Position numbers and translations under genes: made by a program. A stretch of DNA of 64,000 nucleotides from Fusobacterium sp. (GTDB lineage Bacteria > Fusobacteriota > Fusobacteriia > Fusobacteriales > Fusobacteriaceae). Where the stretch lies: contig NZ_JAWDXO010000008.1 in the NCBI RefSeq assembly GCF_032477075.1, forward strand, positions 27,864-91,863, written 5' to 3'. Below, piece after piece: positions 33,192 to 41,736 of the stretch. The notes under the pieces are model-generated. The model made no database searches and was not told the DNA's origin. It saw nothing but the letters and a program-made list of their open reading frames with translations. Within the stretch, counting starts at the first letter, position 1, and every line of letters starts with the position of its first letter.

Positions 33192-33304
33192 AAAAAGGGT
33201 AACCTTTTAGACAGAAGTATAATTTTAGAATTTTTCTCTCAAAAAATTTGTTATTAATTTTCCAAATTTCTAAAATTTACTTTAGCTTTTTGATTACCCT
33301 CTTT
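33192..33304. repeat. Nested-palindrome element between mscS and the HU pair
   Basis: Outer arms AGGGTAA (33196-33202) / TTACCCT (33294-33300). Inner AAGTATAATTTTAGAATTTTT on the left pairs with the AAATTTCTAAAATTT region (33265-33278). The left half shares AAGTATAAT..TTTAGAATTTTT almost exactly with the element at 32209. It would terminate the autotransporter/HU transcript. Confidence 0.7.
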
Positions 33305-33306
33305 TA

Positions 33307-33576
33307 CTATTTCAGCAGATTCTTAGAAGCTCTGAATCTTACTGTTTTTTTAGGATAAATTGTCATATGCTCTCCTGTTGAAGGATTAGATATTAATTTA
33401 GGCTGTCTTGAAAATATATCAAACACCCCTCTTTTAACAAATCTCACTTCTCCATCTACCAACAAAGCTTCTTCAAGTGTTTCAATAAATGCTTCTATTT
33501 CTTTTTTTGCTTTTTTTACTGTTAAAGTTCTTGAATTCATTCTTCTATATATTTTTGCTAGTTCTCTTTTATTCAT
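33307..33576 (-). CDS. HU/IHF-like DNA-binding protein (second of a pair)
   Basis: 89 residues. It begins MNKRELAKIYRRM, as HU does, and contains the two-arm region GVFDIFSRQPKLISNPSTGEHMTIYPKKTVRFRASKNLL, which parallels the HU core GxFxxxxRxxRxxRNPxTGExIxIPA.KxxxFxxGKxL. So it should bend DNA as a dimer. The ATG at 33576 overlaps the stop of the preceding HU-like gene (ATGAATAA), indicating coupling. A GTG 9 bases further upstream is an alternative start, but the family N-terminus favours the ATG. The sequence is clearly divergent from housekeeping HU. Confidence 0.85.
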   Translation of the reverse strand: MNKRELAKIYRRMNSRTLTVKKAKKEIEAFIETLEEALLVDGEVRFVKRGVFDIFSRQPKLISNPSTGEHMTIYPKKTVRFRASKNLLK

Positions 33577-33865
33577 CTTTACCACTATTTTTATTGACAG
33601 TTTCTACAAGTTTTGTTCCTGCTTTAAATTTCACTGCTTTTTTAGGTTTAGTATAGGCTATTTTCTTGTGTGTTGGAATTACTATTTTTCTTGGTTTTAC
33701 TTCTTTCTTTTCAAATAATCCCCACCCTTTAAATACTACCCTTTCATTCTCATCCAATGCTTTTAACAGTACATTCCAGAATAAATCTATCCTTCTCTTT
33801 GCTTCTTCTTCATTTCGGCAATAGTTTCTTTTTCTATAGAACTTTATAAATTCACTCTCTGTCAT
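33569..33865 (-). CDS. HU-like DNA-binding protein (first of a pair)
   Basis: 98 residues. It starts MTESEFIKFYRKRN, with GAGGAG 5 bases upstream; the in-frame GTG at 33871 overlaps that site and is rejected. The region VVFKGWGLFEKKEVKPRKIVIPTHKKIAYTKPKKAVKFKAGTKL aligns in pattern with the HU core, but lacks the RNPxTG arm tip, so it is a diverged member and could pair with the neighbour as a heterodimer. It begins 12 bases after the stop of the autotransporter gene, so all three genes are probably one transcript. Confidence 0.78.
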   Translation of the reverse strand: MTESEFIKFYRKRNYCRNEEEAKRRIDLFWNVLLKALDENERVVFKGWGLFEKKEVKPRKIVIPTHKKIAYTKPKKAVKFKAGTKLVETVNKNSGKDE

Positions 33866-33877
33866 TTCCACTCCTCA

Positions 33878-36800
33878 CTAGAACTTATATCCTAATCCAG
33901 CTCCTACCATCCATTCCCCTTTATTTCTATTTCCTGCATTGCCTTTGTGTGAATCTCTTTCAAATGAATAGCTTCCTTTTACATCAAACAATACTCCATT
34001 TTCAAGTTCTAAAGTATACTTAGTACTTAATTCTAAATTATTTTTATTCTTACTTGCTACTAAGATATCAAAATCGCTTCCAACCTCAAATCTTCCTGTA
34101 AGTTTATCAGAATCTGCTCCATTTAACAGTCTTGTATAGCTTACTCCTGCTGATAATGTGCTCTTTCCTTTTTCATGTGGTATTACTTTTTTAAGATCTA
34201 TTCCTACCTCAGCTGATGTATAATCAAATGATTTAGAATCTGTTTTTATTGCAAGAGCTTTGCGTCCTTCATCAGTTCCCTCTTGGTCTACATATGTATA
34301 TGATAATGTTGCATATGGCTCTAAGAATAGATTATCTCCCACTGGGTTTGAATATCTTCCATTTAAGTAGATATCATAAGTCATATCTGAATACTTATCA
34401 TTGTAGCTGTATCCTCCTATTGTTGACCTGTCTGCATCATATTCAGAATATTGTATTCCTGCTCCTGCTTTCAATGTTAGGTTTCCTCTGTAGTTTTCTG
34501 CAAATACGCCAATATATCCGCTATTTCCTTTTACTTTAGATTTAGATAATTCAGCTTCACTTCTGTTTCCACCTACTGTTACTCCTAAAGCTACATTTTC
34601 AGAATATCCATATTTACCCAGGGCGTAAGCTCCAGTTAATTTCATATCTGCTTCTGTATTTAATGAATTTTTTCCATCCAGTTGATATACTTCACCATAA
34701 TATGTATCTTTAGTTCCTCCATCTATATGAGTAAGTCCACCCATTACCATCCATTTATTCAAGTCAGGTCTGAATATATTTTCTGTTATTATATCTCTGA
34801 ACATTCCTGCTGATCTTCTTGACAATTCACTTGATACTGTATAAGGAGACTGTGTATATATCTCATTTAGATAAGCTTGAAGATTCTTCATCTGCTCTGA
34901 TTTAACTGTATCTGCATCATATATTTCTGAGTTTCTGTCAAATAATACTATATTTCTTAAAGCATCAAGATTATCTCCTGTACTGCTGTGGATTCCTTTA
35001 TAGATTCTATTGATAGAATCAAAATTTTCTGAATCAAATATATCTGAATCTCCTATATTTCCATCATCTGATCCGTCACCTGAACCATCACCTGAACCAT
35101 CACCTGAACCACCTCCAGTTGAATCTTTTGAGTCTGTGATTTTATCTCCTGATTGACTCATATCAGTAAGACTATCATATGGTTTTAATACTAGTCCCCC
35201 ATCTTCATCAAACTTATATCCATCTAATGCTGAATTTGTTTCTATAATCATATTTTTTATATGCATATCATCTGTATCTACATACACACCTTGTCCTATT
35301 CCATTAGTTATAAATTTAAGTGTTCCTCCATCATCAAGACCTTCCATTACCATTTCTCCATTATTTGAGAATGCATGTCCTGCTTTTTCAAGGTTGTCTT
35401 CAGTCTGCTCTCCTAATTTTTTCAGTCTTAGAGTTAGAACTCCTCCTTCTTCTACAGTTAATTCTTTTACCCCAGTCACTGCTGCACTTTCATAAAATGT
35501 GACATTGTTCTCTATATTCATATCATTAAATCCAGATATTTCATTGAATATATTCAGACTATCACCATTATTTGATTTACCAGTAAGATTAATAGTATTA
35601 TCATTTCCAGTTGCTCCCATATTTCCATTTATGAAAGTATTTTCACCAGAAATATTTAGTGTATTTCCCTCTCCATCAATTACTATATTTCCATTTAATA
35701 TGCTCTCATCTATGCTTAAACTATTTCCAGTTCCTTCAGCTTCTATATCTCCATTCATATAGCTGCCATCTATTGTTAATTTATTTCCATCTCCCTTAAT
35801 TTTTGCTTCTCCATTTAATATACTGCCATTCTTGAAACTTAAATTATTTTTGTCCCCTTCAGCTGTTATATTTCCATTCTGGATACTTTCATCCATAGTG
35901 AATTTATTATTATCTCCATCAATTTTTGTATTTCCGTTTATTGTGCTCATTTTACTTAAATCAAGAGTATTATTTCCAGCTAAATAAATAGTTTCTGATT
36001 TCCCATCAACTCCGCCATTAAATGTAGTATTCTCTGCTATAAGGCTTGACCCATCTTCCATTACCATTGCACGCCCATAAGCATTTACTAGTGAACCTAA
36101 ACTTCCACCTAATTTAACTGTCCCATTTATATCAGGCGTCCCATCTGGATTAGCTGTACCATCAACTACTAAAGTATCTTTTATTCCATTCAGTATATAT
36201 TGATTAGATGTATTATTATAATTGCTGCCCTTATTACTATTTAAATATGATGATAATATACTTTCGGTTCCTGTTATTTCTTCCCCTTCTCCCTTACTAT
36301 TGTTTGGTTTAGCATTTATAACATTACGATCTGCCTTCACATCATCTGAGGCTATACAATCTAAAAAATATTGGTTCTCCCCAATAACTGAAAATATTAG
36401 TCCTCCATACATTATTTTCCCTGCATCTGATATTAATATATTACTACCATCACCTTCATTTATTATAAGACCATAGTTTATAACTTTTGCTATAGTTCCT
36501 GCATCACTTTTTATAGCATTTATTTTTCCATATATAACTCCACCATTACGTAATTCATTTATTTTTTCTCCAGAACCTTCAACTCTCACTCCATAACCAT
36601 CTTTTGAATTTATAACTCCATCGCTATAGAAAGCACTTATCCCTATTAGTTTTATCCCAGCTGAGTTAGCATTTCCTTCAACTCTTATATTTCCACTATT
36701 TGTTATTCCAGCTGTATCATTTACTTGAATACCTACTCCTATATCTTTAGTCGATTTTATGTCCAAGTATCCATAATTTAATATTTTTCCAGAAGTATTT

Positions 36801-37822
36801 TCTTTAATGTTTATTCCATAAGCATAATTACCTGAACCAGATGCTGTTCCTATTATACGCCCCTTATTTGATATATTTCCTGTTGCATCTACCTTAGATG
36901 TAAGTATACCATAACTATTTCCTTCATTAGCAGTACTATTTATTGTTCCAGTATTTTCTATATTTCCTGTTACAGTTCCTTTTGTCCAAATACCATTGCT
37001 GTCTCTAGTTGCAGTATTTTCAGTTTCTATAGCACCAGTATTATATATATTTCCATTCAAAGTTCCATTGAGCATCTCAATACCATTACTTGCGTTCTCA
37101 CTACTAACACTTATAAAACCATCATTTTGTATATCTCCTGTTATAGGCCCATCGAAGGCTATTGCAGCATTAGAATTATTTATCAGCATTCCTTTATTAA
37201 TCATATCTCCTGTTATTGTTCCAGTCCAATATAGATTATAACCTGATTCTGTTGTTATAATTCCATTATTAACTACATTTCCTTTTGTTGTCCCTCTAAA
37301 TATCTTTATACCATAACCATTATTAGGGAAATCCTTTTCGTTAAGTGTACCATCTCCATTAGATTCAATATTTCCATTGTTGATTATATCTCCACTTAAT
37401 TGAGGGTCATTTAATTCTATACCATTTTTTCCACTTATAGTTCCATTATTAGTTATATTCCCTTTCATATTAGGAGCATTATTAATATACTTTAGTTCTA
37501 TTCCAGTGACTGTTGCTTCTATACTTCCATTATTTATAATAGACAGCTCTTTATTTGTTGGTTTTCCATAAACTGATATTCCTGTATCTCCCTCTGCTGT
37601 TATTTTACCATTATTAGTATAAATCTTATTTTCAAAAGTATTTCCTTCGATTTCTGGTTTTGGTTTAACAACTTCAAAATTTTCACCATCCCCTGTTATT
37701 TCTACTGCTGCTCCCATCACTGTTGTACATGACAATAGAAATCCTACTACTACTCCTATTGTTATATTTACACTTCTTCTTTTGCTGCTTCTCTTTACTG
37801 CTTTCATAATCTTTTCAATCAT
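33878..37822 (-). CDS. Type V autotransporter with beta-helix passenger, 1314 residues
   Basis: Long secreted protein. An extended, basic signal region (MIEKIMKAVKRSSKRRSVN) precedes a hydrophobic segment ending in VMGAA, as in large fusobacterial autotransporters. Residues about 50-470 are repeats of NxGxIxxxxxGI type, predicting a parallel beta-helix. Residues about 600-740 repeat NGNIxAEGDxNxLxxxxSxxNG units of 20-24. A Gly/Ser/Asp linker near 925 is low complexity. The last 270 residues form the autotransporter beta-barrel (DLNKWMVMGGLTHIDGG..., ending in an aromatic GLGYKF). It would be an outer-membrane adhesin-like protein. The ligand is unknown. GGGGAG precedes the start. Confidence 0.93.
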   Translation of the reverse strand: MIEKIMKAVKRSSKRRSVNITIGVVVGFLLSCTTVMGAAVEITGDGENFEVVKPKPEIEGNTFENKIYTNNGKITAEGDTGISVYGKPTNKELSIINNGSIEATVTGIELKYINNAPNMKGNITNNGTISGKNGIELNDPQLSGDIINNGNIESNGDGTLNEKDFPNNGYGIKIFRGTTKGNVVNNGIITTESGYNLYWTGTITGDMINKGMLINNSNAAIAFDGPITGDIQNDGFISVSSENASNGIEMLNGTLNGNIYNTGAIETENTATRDSNGIWTKGTVTGNIENTGTINSTANEGNSYGILTSKVDATGNISNKGRIIGTASGSGNYAYGINIKENTSGKILNYGYLDIKSTKDIGVGIQVNDTAGITNSGNIRVEGNANSAGIKLIGISAFYSDGVINSKDGYGVRVEGSGEKINELRNGGVIYGKINAIKSDAGTIAKVINYGLIINEGDGSNILISDAGKIMYGGLIFSVIGENQYFLDCIASDDVKADRNVINAKPNNSKGEGEEITGTESILSSYLNSNKGSNYNNTSNQYILNGIKDTLVVDGTANPDGTPDINGTVKLGGSLGSLVNAYGRAMVMEDGSSLIAENTTFNGGVDGKSETIYLAGNNTLDLSKMSTINGNTKIDGDNNKFTMDESIQNGNITAEGDKNNLSFKNGSILNGEAKIKGDGNKLTIDGSYMNGDIEAEGTGNSLSIDESILNGNIVIDGEGNTLNISGENTFINGNMGATGNDNTINLTGKSNNGDSLNIFNEISGFNDMNIENNVTFYESAAVTGVKELTVEEGGVLTLRLKKLGEQTEDNLEKAGHAFSNNGEMVMEGLDDGGTLKFITNGIGQGVYVDTDDMHIKNMIIETNSALDGYKFDEDGGLVLKPYDSLTDMSQSGDKITDSKDSTGGGSGDGSGDGSGDGSDDGNIGDSDIFDSENFDSINRIYKGIHSSTGDNLDALRNIVLFDRNSEIYDADTVKSEQMKNLQAYLNEIYTQSPYTVSSELSRRSAGMFRDIITENIFRPDLNKWMVMGGLTHIDGGTKDTYYGEVYQLDGKNSLNTEADMKLTGAYALGKYGYSENVALGVTVGGNRSEAELSKSKVKGNSGYIGVFAENYRGNLTLKAGAGIQYSEYDADRSTIGGYSYNDKYSDMTYDIYLNGRYSNPVGDNLFLEPYATLSYTYVDQEGTDEGRKALAIKTDSKSFDYTSAEVGIDLKKVIPHEKGKSTLSAGVSYTRLLNGADSDKLTGRFEVGSDFDILVASKNKNNLELSTKYTLELENGVLFDVKGSYSFERDSHKGNAGNRNKGEWMVGAGLGYKF
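35082..35112. repeat. 12-base tandem repeat in the autotransporter linker
   Basis: CCATCACCTGAA-type 12-mers repeat about 2.5 times, coding for GSGD units in the linker. In-frame 12-base steps would change linker length without a frameshift. Confidence 0.7.
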
Positions 37823-37842
37823 ACTCTTCTCCCCTTTAATTT

Positions 37843-37870
37843 TTTAAAGTTCGCTTTAAAACACTGTCAA
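37843..37870 (-). promoter_or_regulatory. Probable promoter of the autotransporter
   Basis: TTGACA (37865-37870) is perfect on the minus strand. With 16 bases the only -10 candidate is TTTAAA (37843-37848), weak, so activation by a regulator would be expected. It lies 21-48 bases upstream of the ATG. Confidence 0.45.
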
Positions 37871-37981
37871 AACCCATATAAAAAAATGTTCTTGTTTATA
37901 TAAAAAAGAGAACCTTAATTTTTTTATTTATTTCTGAGAGCTCTTAAAACTTAGAATTTTTCATTCAAAAAATTATTAAAA

Positions 37982-38269
37982 TTATTCCATTCTGTCTCCA
38001 TTGGCAAATATCAGACTTCTGCTCAGAATAGATATCTTATTCCCATATTTTCTTGCTATCAGATTGTTATTTCTTGCCATATTATAGATAGTATTCTTAT
38101 GTCTTCTTGTTGCTTTGGCTGCTCCCTTTATATCTGTCCACATTCCCAGTTCATCCTCATATCTCTGCTGAATATACTGCTCACAGATATTTCCCTCTTC
38201 CAGTTTCTTAAACATATACTCCTCCATAATTTCACTGTAGCTCTTTTTCTTTTCAACATCTTTTTTCAT
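37982..38269 (-). CDS. Small helix-turn-helix protein upstream of the autotransporter
   Basis: 95 residues. The N-terminal half is charged and helical (KKSYSEIMEEYMFKKLEEGNICEQYIQQRYEDEL). The C-terminal half, MWTDIKGAAKATRRHKNTIYNMARNNNLIARKYGNKISILSRSL, has the pattern of an excisionase/HTH_17-type DNA-binding unit (helix, turn, recognition helix, then a basic wing with KYGNKISI). I set the start at 38269, 4 bases after GGGAGGAG, rather than at 38293. It is separated from the autotransporter by a weak hairpin and a TTGACA box, suggesting that it regulates the autotransporter. I know no described family for it. Confidence 0.7.
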   Translation of the reverse strand: MKKDVEKKKSYSEIMEEYMFKKLEEGNICEQYIQQRYEDELGMWTDIKGAAKATRRHKNTIYNMARNNNLIARKYGNKISILSRSLIFANGDRME

Positions 38270-38407
38270 TACTCCTCCCAAGTTCTTTTTCATATATAGA
38301 GCATCTGTTTCTATATATGTGAATAATATTATACTTATTTAATTCTTAAAGTCAATAGAAAACCTCATCTTTGTACCTCCATTTAACATGGTTTAACAAA
38401 ATATAAT

Positions 38408-38470
38408 AAAAATATGGGTGACTTTTAAGTGTAAATATAATTTTACAGCTTTTAGTCCACCCATATTTTT
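38408..38470. terminator. Strong nested palindrome behind the DeoR remnant
   Basis: A 13-bp perfect outer stem (AAAAATATGGGTG, 38408-38420 / 38458-38470) with an inner TGTAAA / TTTACA stem (38430-38435 / 38442-38447). Same architecture as the elements at 32209 and 33192; its right arm shares CAGCTTTTAGT with theirs. Confidence 0.8.
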
Positions 38471-38475
38471 TTAAT

Positions 38476-38778
38476 CTACTTATTTATAATTTTAACTCCA
38501 TTTTCAAGATATTTTTTTAAAATATCTTCATCCAGCTTTGAATCTGTTATTATTAAATCTAACTTTTCTATATCACATATTTTTATGAGAGAGTTATTTT
38601 CTATCTTTGTTGAATCTGCCAGAATAAATATTTCTTCAGCTATTTCAGCCATTTTTCTTTCTACAAGCACTTCTTCAATAAGAAAATCTGTTACCCCTCT
38701 TTTTAGAGATATTCCCCCTACACATATAAAGGATTTATCAACAGAAAAATTATTATTTATATAAATTTTTTCATATTC
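38476..38778 (-). pseudogene. Remnant of a DeoR/GlpR-family regulator (C-terminal part only)
   Basis: Translation of the minus strand from 38778 gives FSVDKSFICVGGISLKRGV and then TDFLIEEVLVERKMAEIAE and IFILADSTKIEN, the typical effector (sugar-phosphate) domain of DeoR-family repressors. It ends in KKYLENGVKIINK. The frame is open back to a stop at 38779-38781. No DNA-binding winged helix lies upstream, since only about 60 bases separate it from the next gene. A normal DeoR protein has 250 residues; about 100 remain. So the gene is a fragment. Confidence 0.78.
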
Positions 38779-38836
38779 TCATTAAGAAAGTTATTACATT
38801 TCTAATTTACTTTTGCAATATTTTAATTCAGCATTA

Positions 38837-39256
38837 TTATTTACTTTTTTTATTCAACTCTGCAATATAAATCTTGGAGTTCATTTTACTTGCAATAGCT
38901 GCTACTTTATTAGTATCAGCCTTTGATAAAATAAATCTTCTAGATATCACATCCTTCCCAATATGTAGTTCTACATTGGGTTCAGAGCTTATCGAATCTG
39001 TATGAATCGTATTTATTTCACTCCAGTTCCACATATTATGGAACTGAACTCCACAAATAGTATAAAGAATATCCACACCTTCTTGTGAAATTATATGTTT
39101 TCTTTCAGAAAAAGTAGCAAGAATCATAATAATTCCAAATGGAAGGTAAAATAAGTTATGATTTACAACAGAATTATAAATAATATAAGCACCAAAAATT
39201 ATAACCCCAACTTTTACCCATAGTTTTCGCTCTGGCATAATTCCATAATATTTCAT
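38837..39256 (-). CDS. Membrane protein with a PH-like domain, unknown function
   Basis: 139 residues. Two hydrophobic spans (about residues 14-30 and 34-48) are followed by a beta-rich domain (HIISQEGVDILYTICGVQFHNMWNWSEINTIHTDS...NVELHIGKDVISRRFILS) that looks like a bacterial PH-type domain. I do not recognise a named family. It follows the NhaC-family antiporter gene by 18 bases, so it may be co-transcribed and serve it, but this is only inferred from position. Confidence 0.65.
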   Translation of the reverse strand: MKYYGIMPERKLWVKVGVIIFGAYIIYNSVVNHNLFYLPFGIIMILATFSERKHIISQEGVDILYTICGVQFHNMWNWSEINTIHTDSISSEPNVELHIGKDVISRRFILSKADTNKVAAIASKMNSKIYIAELNKKSK

Positions 39257-39274
39257 AGTACTTCACCTTTTATG

Positions 39275-40810
39275 TTAGATAGTTTTTTTCTGCAAACTAT
39301 TATAATTTTCAGCACTTCTTATTTTTGCAAGAGCTTTCATGGCTTTTTCATATGCTTCCTCAGGCGCCTCAGCAGGTCCACGACCTTTTTTCAATTTACC
39401 AAATATATTAGTTCTTGAGCCATCAGCATATAAAATATTTCCACCCCAGCTTAAAGTAACAATAGCATAAATAGGATTTATTATATTCATAAAGCAATAT
39501 GGTAAGTATGAAAGTGTTGGAACTCCAAGTACTGCTGCATGGTATGCCCCACAAGATGACCAAGGGATGAGTGGTGACCATAAAGTTCCTCCATCTTCAA
39601 GTGTTCTCGAAAGCATATTTCTACCAAGTCCCATTTCGTCAAAGTTATCTTTATACATTGATGCAGGAATTATTAATCCTAAATATTGGTCACACATAGT
39701 TGTAATACAGAACATTGAAGTTGTAACTGTAACAACAACTAACTGGAATGGAGTTTTGACTTTCTTTATTAGTCCACCAAGAAGTGATTCTACTGAACCT
39801 ATCTTTTGAAGTATTCCACCAAAAGCAACAGCAACTATTACAAGATTATTAGTCCAAAGCATACTATCCATACCACCTCTATTTACAAGCTTTGTGAATA
39901 GCGCATTTCCTGATTCAGCTTCATATCCATAGTGTAACATCCTAATGCAGTCAGCAATTCCAGCACCTTGGAAGATTAAAGCAAATGCACATCCAACCAA
40001 TGAAAGCAGTACTACTGAAGGAATAGCTGGCATCTTTATTACTGCTACTACTATAATCAGTAAAATAGGAACAAGAAGAATTGGACTCATATATGTATAA
40101 TGTTCAACAATTGCAGCTGATAGCTCATTTGCAAGTGTAGGGTCATAAGTTTCAACCTTTGAAAGTGAAAAAAATGCAAATATAATTATTGCCATAATTA
40201 GACTTGGTAATGTTGTAGTTATCATAGCAGCCACATGATCAAAAAGTCCAGTCTGTGCAGAGCCAGCAGCTAGATTTGTTGAATCTGAAAGTGGCGAAAA
40301 TTTATCCCCACAACATGCCCCTGAAAGAACAGCTCCAGCAATAAGTGCTGGATTCAGTCCCATTGTTGTCCCTATTGCCATAAATGCAATCCCAAGTGTC
40401 GCTGATACAGTCCAAGCTGATCCAAGTGCAATCCCTACAACTGCACAAAGAATTGTTACAAAGGGAAGGAATATAGCTGGTGTAAATAACTTTAGTCCAT
40501 AATATACTACTGCTGGAATAGTACCACATGCAGTAAATGACCCAATCAAACACCCCACAAGAAGAATGATAATTATTGCTTCAAGTGACTGATTAACAGC
40601 TTCAAGACCTGATGCAAGCATTTCTTTGTAGTTATATCCACACAACTTTCCAATAATCATAGCAACTCCACATGAAAGAGTTACAGGAATATGAGGATCA
40701 AGTCCCCATCCCAATGCATAGTTTGTAATCATTACTGTCAGAAGAAAAACAATTGGAATAATAGCTTCCACTTTGTTAGGCAATCTGACTCTTTTGTTTT
40801 TTTCACTCAT
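39275..40810 (-). CDS. NhaC-family Na+/H+ (or Na+/organic acid) antiporter
   Basis: 511 residues, about 11-12 membrane spans. Core motifs are GSFTACGTIPAVVYYGLKLFTPAIF, SAWTVSATLGIAFMAIGTTMGL and GACCGDKFSPLSDSTNLA, typical of the NhaC/MleN group, and DQYLGLIIPASMY and EDGGTLWSPLIPWSSCGAYHA in the second half. Members exchange Na+ for H+, or malate for lactate as in MleN. Location beside a two-component system makes regulated use of a substrate likely. A cytosolic tail of about 40 residues ends it. Confidence 0.9.
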   Translation of the reverse strand: MSEKNKRVRLPNKVEAIIPIVFLLTVMITNYALGWGLDPHIPVTLSCGVAMIIGKLCGYNYKEMLASGLEAVNQSLEAIIIILLVGCLIGSFTACGTIPAVVYYGLKLFTPAIFLPFVTILCAVVGIALGSAWTVSATLGIAFMAIGTTMGLNPALIAGAVLSGACCGDKFSPLSDSTNLAAGSAQTGLFDHVAAMITTTLPSLIMAIIIFAFFSLSKVETYDPTLANELSAAIVEHYTYMSPILLVPILLIIVVAVIKMPAIPSVVLLSLVGCAFALIFQGAGIADCIRMLHYGYEAESGNALFTKLVNRGGMDSMLWTNNLVIVAVAFGGILQKIGSVESLLGGLIKKVKTPFQLVVVTVTTSMFCITTMCDQYLGLIIPASMYKDNFDEMGLGRNMLSRTLEDGGTLWSPLIPWSSCGAYHAAVLGVPTLSYLPYCFMNIINPIYAIVTLSWGGNILYADGSRTNIFGKLKKGRGPAEAPEEAYEKAMKALAKIRSAENYNSLQKKTI

Positions 40811-40923
40811 TAAAATACCTCCAAGAAATTATAATATATAAAATTATAATTTTAGTATAATACTTTCTCCGTCAAGGAAGTGTCAATGAGTATAAATATT
40901 ATTAAAATATTTATTTCTAATTC

Positions 40924-41736
40924 TTATTCTTGATATTTATCCATATCTAAAAAAGCATTAACTTCTTTCCCCCAGGAATATTGAGCCATATATTCTCCAT
41001 GATAGAGTTTTCTGCCTTCTGCAGTATTTTCTTTCCATTTAAAATAATCACACTGGATATCTTCTAAGTTCGCAAGTCCAATTTGACCTCTTTCCCTATA
41101 TATTATTTTCTCACATCCTAATTTATTCAATACATCCTGCAAGTCCTTTTTCAACATCCTATAGTAAGAATCATGCCCATCTTCCTCCCATAGATTTACA
41201 ATTACTTCCTTTGAAGTACATCTTGCACCTTTCCTATGAACAAGATATGCCAAAAGCTCTTTTGTCTTGTCAAATTTAAATTTTACAGGTTTTCCATCTA
41301 TAAGTATATCAAAATTTCCAAAACAGGTTATCTGTATCCTTTGCTTTTCTTTCTCTGCCAGTCCCCTAGGTGCAGAATATCTAAGATTTTCAAGTGCATG
41401 GCGTACTTGCTCTACATTCGCTGGCTTCATTATATAATCACTGGCATCCAGTCTAAAAGCTTCTCCCATATAATCTGAGTAACCAGTTACAAATATAAAG
41501 TTAGTCTTTGGGTATAATTTTTTAAGCTCATTTGCAAATTCTATCCCATTTAATCCTGGCATTTGTATATCAATAAAGCACACATGAAACTTCTGTTTAG
41601 CAAGTTCAAGTGACTTAACAGGATTAATTGCTGTTACTACTTCTGCTTTTTCGTCAACTTCATATATTAATGCTGCAAGATATTCTGCTGCAAGTATCTC
41701 ATCGTCCAATACTAAGTATTTCACGTCTTTTTCCAC
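40924..41736 (-). CDS. Response regulator with a SARP-like output domain
   Basis: 270 residues. Receiver domain: phosphoacceptor Asp56 (VCFIDIQMPG), acidic pair at DDE (11-13), conserved Lys104 in DYIMKP. The output domain (about 131-235) is not LytTR but an OmpR/SARP-like winged helix: ITCFGNFDILIDGKPVKFKFDKTKELLAYLVHRKGARC, then EEDGHDSYYRMLKKDLQDVLNKLG and LYHGEYMAQYSW, which recalls a BTAD-like end. The GTG start at 41736 has GGAGA almost touching it; GTG at 41724 is an alternative. Either way it overlaps the kinase gene's end. Confidence 0.85.
   Translation of the reverse strand: MEKDVKYLVLDDEILAAEYLAALIYEVDEKAEVVTAINPVKSLELAKQKFHVCFIDIQMPGLNGIEFANELKKLYPKTNFIFVTGYSDYMGEAFRLDASDYIMKPANVEQVRHALENLRYSAPRGLAEKEKQRIQITCFGNFDILIDGKPVKFKFDKTKELLAYLVHRKGARCTSKEVIVNLWEEDGHDSYYRMLKKDLQDVLNKLGCEKIIYRERGQIGLANLEDIQCDYFKWKENTAEGRKLYHGEYMAQYSWGKEVNAFLDMDKYQE

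Noticed and set aside
33878..37822. Repeats in the autotransporter as mobile elements or CRISPR
   Set aside because: They are in-frame beta-helix protein repeats within one open frame.
41724..41736. Certain start of the response regulator
   Set aside because: GTG at 41736 has its ribosome site too close and GTG at 41724 too far, so I left the longer form and recorded the doubt.
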